Positions 43,652 to 52,609 of a DNA stretch of 59,824 bases are shown piece after piece; the first letter of the stretch is position 1; the number at the start of each line of letters is the position of its first letter. The notes beneath the pieces were generated by a model, which was not told where the DNA came from, did not search any database, and saw only the letters and a list, made by a program, of their open reading frames with translations. The position numbers and the translations under genes were made by a program. Source of the stretch: Butyrivibrio sp. NC3005 (GTDB lineage: Bacteria; Bacillota; Clostridia; Lachnospirales; Lachnospiraceae); assembly GCF_000424545.1 (NCBI RefSeq), contig NZ_AUKC01000025.1, forward strand, positions 1 to 59,824, in the 5' to 3' direction.

Positions 43652-45154
43652 ATGTCTGATGAATATCTGCTTAAACTCCGGGGAATAGAGAAGTCCTTTC
43701 CAGGGGTAAAGGCTCTTAAAAATGTGGATTTTACATTGCGAAAAGGTGAAATTCATGCACTAATGGGTGAAAATGGTGCAGGAAAATCAACTCTTATAAA
43801 AATTTTGACCGGAGTATATCCAAAAGATGATGGTGAAATATCAATAGAAGGAAAAAGTGTTTCCATTCATTCTCCCAAAGATGCTCAGGAAAACGGAATC
43901 AGCACAGTATATCAGGAAATTACTTTATGTCCGAATCTTACTGTGGCTGAAAATATGTTTATCGGAAGAAAAAAAGAAAAGTGGGTTAATCATAAAAGCT
44001 ATGAGAAAAAAGCAGACGAGCAGTTAAAGAGTCTGGGAATACCGGTAAAAGGTTCAAAACAGTTAGGAAAATGTTCGCTTGCAGTTCAGCAGATGGTGGC
44101 TATAGCAAGAGCCGTTGATATGAATTGCAAGGTTCTTATATTAGATGAGCCGACTTCATCTCTTGATGATAAAGAGGTAAAGATGCTCTTTGATTTAATG
44201 ATAGATTTAAAGGCAAAAGGTGTTGGCATTATTTTTGTAACTCATTTTCTGGAGCAGGTTTATGAAGTAAGTGATAGGATTACGGTACTTAGAAATGGAG
44301 AACTTGTTGGAGAGTATCTTACAAGGGATCTTCCACAGGTAATGCTGGTATCCAAGATGATGGGCAAGGAATTAAACGAATTGGATACTTTTGAGGAAAG
44401 CAAGGTTCATGAATCAGTAGATTCAGAAGTTTTTTATGAATCAAAAAATCTTTGCAGTGATGAAACAAATCCTTTCTCCTTTTCTATCAGAAAAGGAGAA
44501 GTTAATGGATTTACAGGGCTTCTTGGTTCAGGAAGAAGTGAAATTGTAAGAGCGATTTTTGGTGCTGATAAAGTTACCAAAGGAAAAGTATTCATAAATG
44601 GTAAAGAAGTTAAGATTAATCGTCCTATAGATGCAATGAAAAATGGAATCGGATACCTTGCGGAAGATAGAAAACGTGATGGTATTATCGCAGAGTTAAG
44701 CGTACGAGAGAATATTATCCTGGCGCTTCAGGTGATGAATGGATTCTTTAAACCTATAAGTAGAAGTGAATCGGAAGCGTTTGCAGATGAGTATATTAAA
44801 GCTCTAAACATTAAGACAGCAAGTAGCGAGACTCCGGTTGGCTCACTTAGCGGAGGTAATCAGCAAAAAGTAATTCTGGCAAGATGGCTTCTTACCCATC
44901 CTGACTATTTGATATTAGACGAACCAACAAGAGGTATTGATGTAGGTACAAAACTGGAAATTCAAAAACTAATCCTTAAGCTAGCTAAAGAAGGTGTAAG
45001 CGTTACATTTATTTCATCTGAGGTTGAAGAGATGCTTAGAACCTGCAGCAGACTTATTGTTATGCGAGACAGGCACATTGTGGGTGAACTCAAAGGAAAG
45101 GATCTTAATCAGACAAAAGTAATGAAGACCATTGCAAAAGGAGGGGAGAAATGA
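43652..45154 (+). CDS. ytfR: Sugar ABC importer ATPase with two nucleotide-binding domains
   Basis: A 500-residue double ATPase of the RbsA/MglA/YtfR type. The first domain has GENGAGKST, the signature-region CSLAVQQMVAIARA and LILDEPTSSLD. The second has the degenerate loop GLLGSGRSE usual in this group, then LSGGNQQKVILARW and YLILDEPTRGID. AAAGGAGG lies upstream. The stop overlaps the first permease (ATGA). Confidence 0.94.
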   Translation: MSDEYLLKLRGIEKSFPGVKALKNVDFTLRKGEIHALMGENGAGKSTLIKILTGVYPKDDGEISIEGKSVSIHSPKDAQENGISTVYQEITLCPNLTVAENMFIGRKKEKWVNHKSYEKKADEQLKSLGIPVKGSKQLGKCSLAVQQMVAIARAVDMNCKVLILDEPTSSLDDKEVKMLFDLMIDLKAKGVGIIFVTHFLEQVYEVSDRITVLRNGELVGEYLTRDLPQVMLVSKMMGKELNELDTFEESKVHESVDSEVFYESKNLCSDETNPFSFSIRKGEVNGFTGLLGSGRSEIVRAIFGADKVTKGKVFINGKEVKINRPIDAMKNGIGYLAEDRKRDGIIAELSVRENIILALQVMNGFFKPISRSESEAFADEYIKALNIKTASSETPVGSLSGGNQQKVILARWLLTHPDYLILDEPTRGIDVGTKLEIQKLILKLAKEGVSVTFISSEVEEMLRTCSRLIVMRDRHIVGELKGKDLNQTKVMKTIAKGGEK

Positions 45155-46233
45155 AGGGAAAATCTAATAGAATTTCCAGAAACGGATTGGGACAGCTGAC
45201 AATTCCTGTTATTGCTCTAACCTTGCTGGTTATATTTAATTTGATAAGAGATCCTGGATTTTTTAGTATCGGTATTACACATAATAATTATGGAAACGCA
45301 GTGCTATCAGGAAATTTTATCAGTATTATAAATGGGGCAAGTGAGCTTGCAATACTTGCAATTGGAATGACTCTTGTGACAGCCGCAACGAAAGGGCAGG
45401 ATATAAGTGTCGGCGCAGCTGCTGCTATAGCGGGTAGCGTATTTGTTAAGGTGCTTAAGGCTTTTTCATCTATATCGGTAGGTACAGTTATTTTTGCTTT
45501 TATATGTTCGTGCATAGTAGCTATGCTTTTTGGAGCATTCAATGGAACACTTGTTTCTGTATTCAAGATTCAGCCAATGATAGCAACACTTATACTTTAT
45601 ACTTGCGGAAGATCTATAGCATATTGGATAAACGGAGGCGCAACTCCTACGGTTTCGAGTCCTGTTATTTCTGCTATAGGAAGCTTTGCACCAGGTATTC
45701 CTATTCCTATGCCTGTTATTATAGTCATAATTGTTACTGCAATTTTTTATCTTATTTTTCATTTTACATCGTTAGAACTTTTGACACAGGCAGTTGGAAT
45801 TAATCAGTCTGCAGCTAGACTTAACGGTATCAATACAACATTTATAAAGCTTTTATCATTTGTTCTTCTAGGTTTTTGTGTTTCTGTTTCTGGATGTATC
45901 GGCGTTAGCAGACTTGGACTTATAAATCATGAGACTTTGCTCTTAGACGTAGAAATGGATGCAATTTTGGCAGTTGCAATTGGAGGTAACAGTCTTGGCG
46001 GAGGTAAATTTAAAATAAGCGGAAGTATCCTTGGAGCATATGTAATACAGATGCTTACTATAACTCTATATGCAATGAAGGTTTCTTCTACAGATGTTAA
46101 GGCATATAAGGCAGTTGTAATCGTAGCGCTAGTCGTAATCGGTTCTCCAGTTGTGAAAGAACATTGCAGAAAACTGTTTCAAAGGACAAAGACGCAGTCT
46201 AAGGGAGGTGAATGCGAATGCAGAACGCTTTAA
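45151..46233 (+). CDS. ytfT: Sugar ABC importer permease (YtfT-like)
   Basis: A 360-residue permease of the RbsC/YtfT family with about eight to ten spans, the GQDISVGAAAAIAGSVF stretch and the coupling segment GINQSAARLNGINTT near residue 215. It works with the second permease as a heterodimer, as in E. coli YtfT-YjfF. It overlaps both neighbours, indicating translational coupling. Confidence 0.92.
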   Translation: MKGKSNRISRNGLGQLTIPVIALTLLVIFNLIRDPGFFSIGITHNNYGNAVLSGNFISIINGASELAILAIGMTLVTAATKGQDISVGAAAAIAGSVFVKVLKAFSSISVGTVIFAFICSCIVAMLFGAFNGTLVSVFKIQPMIATLILYTCGRSIAYWINGGATPTVSSPVISAIGSFAPGIPIPMPVIIVIIVTAIFYLIFHFTSLELLTQAVGINQSAARLNGINTTFIKLLSFVLLGFCVSVSGCIGVSRLGLINHETLLLDVEMDAILAVAIGGNSLGGGKFKISGSILGAYVIQMLTITLYAMKVSSTDVKAYKAVVIVALVVIGSPVVKEHCRKLFQRTKTQSKGGECECRTL

Positions 46234-47240
46234 GTAAAAGAAAAGAGCCGCTTACCGATACACAGCTTTTGATGACAATAACAATATGCATTTTTGCAGT
46301 TATGTATATTTTGGCTATGATTATTTTGCAGGGGGGCTTTTTGCATGCTCAGCAGATTTTTGATTTGTTAAATGATAATGCCAGTTTGATTATAGTTTCC
46401 TGTGGTCTTACTATTGTAATGATTGGTGGTGGAATAGACATAAGTGTAGGAGCGGTAACTTCACTGGTTGCTATGAGCTGTATTCTTTATCTTAATAAAG
46501 GTGGAAATGTATTAGTAGCAGTTCTTATGGCAGTTGGAATTGGTATAGCTTTTGGCAGTGTGCAGGGATTTCTAATAAGCTATTTGAAAATTCAGCCATT
46601 TATAGTAACGCTTGCAGGTATGTTCTTTGCAAGAGGAATGACTACTATTTTGTCAGTTAACCCGGTAAAGGTTGATAACAGCAAATTTGAGGCACTTAGA
46701 AATGTTAAAATAAAAATTCCTTTCCTGGGATATGTAGCCAAAAATGGAAATCTTGTTCCTGCAAAAATGGAGCTAGGTGTTGTGATTGCTCTATTATGCA
46801 TTATTTTAGTTTTTATCCTTCTAATGTATAACAGACTTGGGAGAAATTTCTATGCGATGGGAGGAAATGAGCAAAGTGCTTTAATGCTGGGAATAAATGT
46901 TAATAAAACACGTTTATTTAGTTATATAATAAGCGGACTACTCAGCGGAATATCAGGATTTGTTCTTATGATGCATACAGGAGCAGGAAATGCTACCAAT
47001 GCGCTTGGAATGGAAATGAATGCAATCGCATCTTCTATTATTGGAGGAACACTTCTTACAGGGGGGGTTGGTAATATCATTGGAACTTTCTTTGGTACAG
47101 TTACACTTTCGACGATTAAGAAGATAGTAGTATCAAGCGGACTTAAAGATCCATGGTGGCAGAGTATTACAACTGGCGGAATGCTTTGCTTCTTCATACT
47201 TCTTCAGAGCATAGTCCTTAGTAGAAGACAAAAAAATTAA
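46218..47240 (+). CDS. yjfF: Sugar ABC importer permease (YjfF-like)
   Basis: A 340-residue permease of the same family. Markers are GGGIDISVGAVTSLVA, GGNEQSALMLGINVN and SGLLSGISGFVLM. GGAGG (46204-46208) is nine bases before ATG 46218; ATG 46212 is an alternative with only three bases of spacing. It is the last gene of the importer and is followed by a terminator. Confidence 0.92.
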   Translation: MQNALSKRKEPLTDTQLLMTITICIFAVMYILAMIILQGGFLHAQQIFDLLNDNASLIIVSCGLTIVMIGGGIDISVGAVTSLVAMSCILYLNKGGNVLVAVLMAVGIGIAFGSVQGFLISYLKIQPFIVTLAGMFFARGMTTILSVNPVKVDNSKFEALRNVKIKIPFLGYVAKNGNLVPAKMELGVVIALLCIILVFILLMYNRLGRNFYAMGGNEQSALMLGINVNKTRLFSYIISGLLSGISGFVLMMHTGAGNATNALGMEMNAIASSIIGGTLLTGGVGNIIGTFFGTVTLSTIKKIVVSSGLKDPWWQSITTGGMLCFFILLQSIVLSRRQKN

Positions 47241-47249
47241 AACTGTTTA

Positions 47250-47292
47250 GTTACTGTATATCTGATTTGAACTGGTATACAGTAACTTTTTT
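47250..47292 (+). terminator. Terminator of the sugar importer operon
   Basis: GTTACTGTATA (47250-47260) is perfectly complementary to TATACAGTAAC (47276-47286) and runs into a T-tract. Confidence 0.92.
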
Positions 47293-47307
47293 ATTGTACA
47301 AATACAG

Positions 47308-47336
47308 TTGGAAACTTAAATTTTTTTTGTTATAAT
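47308..47336 (+). promoter_or_regulatory. Sigma-A promoter of the ABC-2/CPBP operon
   Basis: TTGGAA (47308-47313) and a perfect TATAAT (47331-47336) are 17 bases apart, across a T-rich spacer, 48 bases before the ATPase start. Confidence 0.75.
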
Positions 47337-47383
47337 TTATATTTGTAGCGAAAAAAAGAATAAAGATTGTTGAGGAAAAATTA

Positions 47384-48367
47384 ATGTCATTTGAAGTAAA
47401 ACATTTGCAAAAAAAATTTGGAGACAAGCAGGTTGTTGAGGATTTATCCTTTGAACTTAAAGAGCCTGGTGTCTACGCACTTCTTGGAACAAATGGAGCG
47501 GGAAAATCTACCTCGATACGAATGATTCTGGGTATTCTTGCGAAAGATCACGGGGAAGTTCTTCTAGATGGTGAGAAGTTTGATACTCGTAAGGTCAATG
47601 TTGGATATCTTGCAGAAGAAAGAGGTCTTTATCCAAAATATCCTATAATGGATCAGCTTTTATACTTTGCATCTCTTAAAGGATTGTCAACAGATGTTGC
47701 AATGGAAAGAATAAAGTATTGGGGAGAGAGACTTAAGGTGACAGAATATCTTTTCCCTGAGAGAAAAAAAGGAAAGAAAGTTAAAAAGGTTACAGCTGAT
47801 CAATTGTCCAAAGGTAATCAGCAGAAAATTCAGCTTATGGCTGCTCTTATATCTGATCCACAGTTTTTGATATTGGATGAGCCTCTTTCAGGTCTTGATC
47901 CTGTAAATACAGAGCTTTTTAAAAGTGTTATTCATGAAGAAATAGATAAGAAGAAATACATTATTATGTCTTCTCATCAGATGCCGGTAATCGAGGAGTT
48001 CTGCGAAGATATAACTATTCTTAACAGAGGAAAAGTGGTTGTTTGCGGAAATCTCAATGAGATAAAAAAATCCTATGGACGAGTTAATCTTTTTGTTAAA
48101 TGTGATGAAGACATTAATAATATTATAAGTGAGTTGGGTATAAAAGTTGTAAACGACACACCTGCAGGAATCCAGTTAAAAGTCAGGGATGAGCAGGAAG
48201 CAAAGAATCTTATGAAACGTCTGAACGAGGAGAATAAAACGATAGTAAGATTTGAGCTTAGAGAACTTTCACTTCATGAGATTTTCCTCGAAAGTGTAAA
48301 TGGAAACGTAGAAGATAGTCAAAAACTTTCTAGTGAAGATATGATGGAGGAAAAGGTAAGTGAATAA
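47384..48367 (+). CDS. ABC-2 exporter ATPase (NatA-like)
   Basis: A 327-residue ATPase with Walker A GTNGAGKST (about 35-43), signature LSKGNQQKIQLMAAL and Walker B FLILDEPLSGLD. A ~100-residue C-terminal extension is typical of NatA/DrrA-type exporters. GAGG lies about 11 bases before the start. It overlaps the first permease by eight bases. Confidence 0.92.
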   Translation: MSFEVKHLQKKFGDKQVVEDLSFELKEPGVYALLGTNGAGKSTSIRMILGILAKDHGEVLLDGEKFDTRKVNVGYLAEERGLYPKYPIMDQLLYFASLKGLSTDVAMERIKYWGERLKVTEYLFPERKKGKKVKKVTADQLSKGNQQKIQLMAALISDPQFLILDEPLSGLDPVNTELFKSVIHEEIDKKKYIIMSSHQMPVIEEFCEDITILNRGKVVVCGNLNEIKKSYGRVNLFVKCDEDINNIISELGIKVVNDTPAGIQLKVRDEQEAKNLMKRLNEENKTIVRFELRELSLHEIFLESVNGNVEDSQKLSSEDMMEEKVSE

Positions 48368-49730
48368 AGGTGATTTCAGGGGATTTAAGCAGGTCTTTTT
48401 GTTTGAATTTATGACAGGTATCAAAAAGACTTCGTTTAAAGTATTTCTTTTAATATTATGTGCTATGGCTTTTTTTGTTTCGCCGATTCTTATCCTTATA
48501 GGAAATATGCATGGTGATAAGGATTCAGGAAATGGAAAGAAAGAAAAAAGCTCTATTGAGTCTGTGTATGTTTATGATGAAACAGATCTTTTGATAGACT
48601 ATGACCTATTAAGAAAAAAAGCTCTATATAAAGAAGTGTCTTTTATAAAAGACAATAAAATGTCTTATGAAGATGCATCTGCAAAGCTTAAGGAAGATTC
48701 TAATCATAATAATCTTGTTATTAAAACTGAATATGATAAAAAGAATGGTTTTGATGTAACCATTGTTACTTCTAAAAAGTCTGATATAAAAGATTCTGAA
48801 CTTACAAAGTTTCAGAAAGACTATTCTGATTTTTATAGGGCAGAAGTTTTGAAAAACCTTGATGTAAGTAAAAACGACTATGAGTATCTGTCAAAAGATA
48901 TCAATGTTGAAGTTATGACTTCTTCAAAGAATGGAACTTTTGCAAAAGAATCAAAAGGCATTTCTATGGACGATTACTTCATAATGATTGCTGGTCTTAT
49001 GGTAGTATTTATGCTCATAAATATGTCGGCAAGTAATGTGGCTACTTCTATTGCTACTGAAAAGTCCTCCAGAGTAATTGAGTTTTTGCTTACAGGAACA
49101 AGACCTTTAGCACTTCTTTTGGGCAAAATAAGTGCAAGACTTCTTGAAACACTGATTACAACTGTAGCAGTATATTCTAGTTATTATTTATCACAGATAT
49201 TTTGTCTGATTTTGGAAGCAGACAATCTTCCGGCTTCCGGCACTCAAGGTGAAATAATGGCTGTTGCTTCTATTTGGGAGACTATAACTATTTCAAAGTT
49301 ACTTATTGCGGTAGTGTATTTTTTGGCAGGACTTATTTTGTTTTCCATTATAGGAGCCTTGACAGGCGCTAGTGTATCTAAACTTGATGAACTTCAGGAT
49401 GCTTTTAAAACATATAGCTTTTTCCTTGTAGCCTGTGTTTATGTAGATATGTTTCTTATCATTATGATGCTTCGCTCGGCTGATTTTGGATTTTTTCAGA
49501 ACTTCTGTGCGATATGCCCTATTACAGGTGCATTTATTACCCCGGCACTTGTACTGACAGGGAAAATTAGCACGATGACAGGTTTTTTTGCACTAATGGT
49601 TATTATCATTACAGTGGTTGTAGTTTATATTTTTGCGGCAGCAGTTTATGAGTCTATGCTTCTTTATCAGGGCAAACGACTCAAGATAAAAGACGTGGTT
49701 ACTCTCATGAAAAAGCAGGTGGTTGAATGA
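48360..49730 (+). CDS. ABC-2 exporter permease (NatB-like)
   Basis: A 456-residue permease with a first span at about 21-45, a ~160-residue extracellular domain rich in Lys and Asp, and five or six C-terminal spans containing TSIATEKSSRVIEFLLTG, the usual NatB/ABC-2 coupling segment. The start is GTG 48360, inside the ATPase end, behind GGAGG. The stop overlaps the third gene (ATGA). Confidence 0.9.
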   Translation: MNKGDFRGFKQVFLFEFMTGIKKTSFKVFLLILCAMAFFVSPILILIGNMHGDKDSGNGKKEKSSIESVYVYDETDLLIDYDLLRKKALYKEVSFIKDNKMSYEDASAKLKEDSNHNNLVIKTEYDKKNGFDVTIVTSKKSDIKDSELTKFQKDYSDFYRAEVLKNLDVSKNDYEYLSKDINVEVMTSSKNGTFAKESKGISMDDYFIMIAGLMVVFMLINMSASNVATSIATEKSSRVIEFLLTGTRPLALLLGKISARLLETLITTVAVYSSYYLSQIFCLILEADNLPASGTQGEIMAVASIWETITISKLLIAVVYFLAGLILFSIIGALTGASVSKLDELQDAFKTYSFFLVACVYVDMFLIIMMLRSADFGFFQNFCAICPITGAFITPALVLTGKISTMTGFFALMVIIITVVVVYIFAAAVYESMLLYQGKRLKIKDVVTLMKKQVVE

Positions 49731-52042
49731 AGAACTGGCTAAAAGTATTGAATTTTACATTAAAGCAGGCTGTTAATGGCTCTAAGTTTATAGTATCAAC
49801 AATTTTGGTGGGCATTTTTATTATTGCAGCAACAGCTGTTTCAAATGTTCTTTTATCTGGAGTATTTGATGATGATTCCAATGTTAAAGACTTGAAAGCA
49901 GCATATGTAATTAATGAAACTGGTATTTCAATTGATTCAGATAGTTTTGTTAAAAAACATCAAAAAGATTATCCGTTTCTAAGCATAAAAGAGATATCAG
50001 GTATTAGTGGAAAAAAGGCAGCATCAGACTCTAAATATCTTAATGAAGATAAAGATTTGTCTGTAGTACTTGAAATTACAGAAGATAAAGAAAGCAGTAA
50101 TCTTACAATCTATATCCCTGAGTTTAGCAAGATAGATAAAGATGATGCCAAAGATTTTGGCAAAGACTTTGCAAAAGAATTTAAAAATTCGAAGATCAAA
50201 AATACCAATGTTTCAGAAGAAAAACTAAATATGGCAATAAGTGATCTTCGTTTCAAAAAAGTAATAGCAGAAGAATCCGATAGTCAGGAAGATCATGATT
50301 TTTTGTCTAGTACAGTCTCTATTATTACTATGGTATTTATTTATGTATTGGTAGTTATTTATGGACAGAATATTGGACAGATAATAAGTATGGAAAAAAC
50401 ATCCAAACTAATGGAGTATATTCTGACTCTAACAGGTCCTTCTGGAATTGTATTTGGCAAAGTTACAGCTATATTTTGTGAAGCAGTGATACAGGTAGTT
50501 TCATGGATATTGTGCGGTATAGGTGGTTTTGCAATCAGTAATGTCATAATATCCCAAAAAAGTGGTACCAATGAAAAAACAATTATATCCGCATTTATGG
50601 ATATGCTTCCAGAGGGCGGAATAAGCAATAACTTTATAATGCTTTTAATTGTTTTAGTTATCACAATGCTCTTTGCTTTTTTGTTTTACTGCTGTGTATC
50701 AGCACTTTTTGCTTCATTTGCAGCAACTGCAGAAGAACTTTCACAGACTAATTCTTTATCAATAATGTTTATACTTTTTGGTTTTTTTGCAGCTACGTAT
50801 ATACCTATGATTACAGATAATTCTGAAGTATTTATGATAATTATGAGAATTGTTCCTTTTACAGCAGCATTCGTTTTGCCAGGAGATATAGTGGCTGCCA
50901 GAATAGGAATTGTTCCATGGATTTTGTATATGATGCTTCTTATATTCTTTACAGTCATGTTGGCGATTCTGACTGGAAGAGTGTATAAGAACAGATTGTT
51001 TAAAAGAGGTACAAAGGGAATTTTCGCAGAAATTGTATCTTCAATTACAGGTAAGACAATTTCAAAAACATCTGACTTTGAAGATAAAGAACAGGTTAGT
51101 AGTAATGTGACAGGCGGCTTTGATTATGCCAAAATTGATAAAGCAAAAAAAGCTTATACCATTGTTGGATTTGCTCTTCTTGCACTTACGCTGGGAGGTC
51201 AAACGATTGGAGGATTAATAGGAAATGTAATAGCAAATCTTATTGCAGCACATAAACATATTAGTCTTACGGAGGTTTATAAGGATACTACTAACATTTC
51301 GATTATTAATATTGTTATAGTATACTGTATTGCATGTCCTTTATGTGCACTTGTTATGAAATTTGCTAATGATTCCGTGCAAAAGGTAAAAGGGCATGTC
51401 TCAAAAAGTTTGTACATAAGATCAATATTTGCTGTTTTTCCTGTATCAATAGCACTTTCATATTTTAGTACTTTTCTTGCATCTATACTGTCAGGTGGAG
51501 AGGCTGAGAATGCTACTATTGGAAGACTTGTTTCGGATAACAATATACTTGCAATGATTATGGTATCAGTGCTTGCTCCAATCTTTGAAGAGCTTGTATT
51601 TAGAAAACTTATAATCGATAGAACCAGAAGATATGGCGAAGTAATGGCTATTGTGTATTCAGCACTTGCATTTGGATTATTCCATTGCAATATATATCAG
51701 TTCTTTTATGCTTTTGCCATGGGTATTATTTTCGGATACATATATGTAAGATCTGGAAATATAATAATGACTATAGTGATGCATATGATTGTGAATACTT
51801 CAACGTCAGTATTGTATCCGTTGTCACCACAATTACTTCAGTATTTTCAGTATGTTATGAGCGTATTGGGAACAATATCTATTATCTACACGATAATAAA
51901 GAAAGATATAAGTTTTGAGAAAACAAAGGATGAAGTAATAGCAAAAGAGCTTTCACCAATTGCATTTTTGAACTCTGGCTCAGTGCTGTTTGCAGTTATT
52001 AGCTTGTTTATTACAGCATATTCATTGATTTTTTCACACTGA
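49727..52042 (+). CDS. Fusion of an ABC-2 permease with a CPBP intramembrane protease
   Basis: A 771-residue protein in two parts. Residues 1 to ~440 repeat the NatB plan: first span, extracellular domain, and spans around IISMEKTSKLMEYILTLTG. Residues ~480-771 are a CPBP (CAAX-protease/Abi) membrane domain with all three motifs: EELVFRK (near 620-626), FGLFHC (near 648) and HMIVN (near 685). CPBP enzymes process prenylated proteins in eukaryotes and act in bacteriocin maturation or immunity in bacteria. Here protease and exporter would be one subunit. The frame is continuous with no sign of a sequencing join. Confidence 0.88.
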   Translation: MKNWLKVLNFTLKQAVNGSKFIVSTILVGIFIIAATAVSNVLLSGVFDDDSNVKDLKAAYVINETGISIDSDSFVKKHQKDYPFLSIKEISGISGKKAASDSKYLNEDKDLSVVLEITEDKESSNLTIYIPEFSKIDKDDAKDFGKDFAKEFKNSKIKNTNVSEEKLNMAISDLRFKKVIAEESDSQEDHDFLSSTVSIITMVFIYVLVVIYGQNIGQIISMEKTSKLMEYILTLTGPSGIVFGKVTAIFCEAVIQVVSWILCGIGGFAISNVIISQKSGTNEKTIISAFMDMLPEGGISNNFIMLLIVLVITMLFAFLFYCCVSALFASFAATAEELSQTNSLSIMFILFGFFAATYIPMITDNSEVFMIIMRIVPFTAAFVLPGDIVAARIGIVPWILYMMLLIFFTVMLAILTGRVYKNRLFKRGTKGIFAEIVSSITGKTISKTSDFEDKEQVSSNVTGGFDYAKIDKAKKAYTIVGFALLALTLGGQTIGGLIGNVIANLIAAHKHISLTEVYKDTTNISIINIVIVYCIACPLCALVMKFANDSVQKVKGHVSKSLYIRSIFAVFPVSIALSYFSTFLASILSGGEAENATIGRLVSDNNILAMIMVSVLAPIFEELVFRKLIIDRTRRYGEVMAIVYSALAFGLFHCNIYQFFYAFAMGIIFGYIYVRSGNIIMTIVMHMIVNTSTSVLYPLSPQLLQYFQYVMSVLGTISIIYTIIKKDISFEKTKDEVIAKELSPIAFLNSGSVLFAVISLFITAYSLIFSH

Positions 52043-52083
52043 TAAGAGTAGGAAGCTGAAATTTATTTGTTTAAAAGGATATT

Positions 52084-52264
52084 TTTCGTCGCAGACACGC
52101 TTTCGCTTGATTATAAACGTAGTGGTACGTAATGCGCTAAAAAACAGCGCATAAGAATGCGGCATAATTTAAACACTTTTAAATTATGTCGTCTGCCAAA
52201 AGCAGATTAAAAGGCATTATTTATGCCTTTAAACCCCAGACCAACGTTTATAAACAGTTCTGCT
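52084..52264 (+). repeat. Interspersed multi-hairpin element B, copy 3
   Basis: A 181-bp copy directly comparable to 21834-22016, beginning 41 bases after the CPBP-fusion stop and sense to that gene. Inverted ends TTATAAACGT and ACGTTTATAA enclose the four hairpins. Element A is absent here, showing that B can exist alone. Similarity ends at GTTCTGCT. Confidence 0.88.
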
Positions 52265-52329
52265 AGCAGTTTATATTGCTATTGATTTATTTATATAAAT
52301 TCCAGCTTGTCGAAACGACCTCTACCAAT

Positions 52330-52381
52330 GTGAACTGAACCCCATTTGTTAGACAAAAATGTCTAATGAATGGGGATTTTT
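52330..52381 (+). terminator. Hairpin terminator resembling joined IS3-type ends
   Basis: CCCCATTTGTTAGACA (52340-52355) pairs with TGTCTAATGAATGGGG (52360-52375) with a 2-base mismatch patch and a 4-base loop, followed by ATTTTT. The left arm extended (TGAACTGAACCCC from 52331) resembles IS150-group IS3 termini, so this may be a scar of an insertion sequence reused as a terminator. Confidence 0.65.
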
Positions 52382-52465
52382 ATGTTTATCAATAAATTGC
52401 AGGCTCTGTATTAAAAGTAAAATAGATAAATTCTTTAGGTTAGAATCGCTGTAAGGTCAAACGAA

Positions 52466-52551
52466 AAAGCAGCTTGAGGTAGCTGTTCTTTTTTATGATT
52501 TTTTTACCATTTAAGGGATTTTAAGACCGTTTAATGGGGTAGACGGTTTTT
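52466..52551 (+). terminator. Two further small hairpins with T-tracts
   Basis: AGCAGCT with AGCTGTT (52468-52487, then T-tract to 52494) and ACCGT with ACGGT (52526-52547, then T-tract) lie in the 567-base gap before the BceAB-like operon. Either could terminate upstream transcripts. The second overlaps the direct repeats at 52506-52535. Confidence 0.45.
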
Positions 52552-52572
52552 GCAAGATTACTTCATTATACT
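52506..52572 (+). promoter_or_regulatory. Candidate LytTR-binding direct repeats and promoter of the BceAB-like operon
   Basis: ACCATTTAAGGG (52506) and ACCGTTTAATGG (52526) are similar 12-mers on the same face of the helix, 20 bases apart start to start. LytTR-family regulators (AgrA, ComE) bind paired direct repeats about two turns apart. A -10 TATACT (52567-52572) follows, without a good -35 at the expected place (CGGTTT), as expected for an activated promoter. The operon encodes a LytTR regulator. Confidence 0.5.
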
Positions 52573-52609
52573 CTAGGTATCGGGCGAACCCAGAGGAAAG
52601 GAAGTAAAT

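Noticed and set aside
21831..52264. Repeats A and B as a CRISPR array
   Set aside because: Copies are far apart, over 100 bp long, internally palindromic and without spacers; no cas genes are present.
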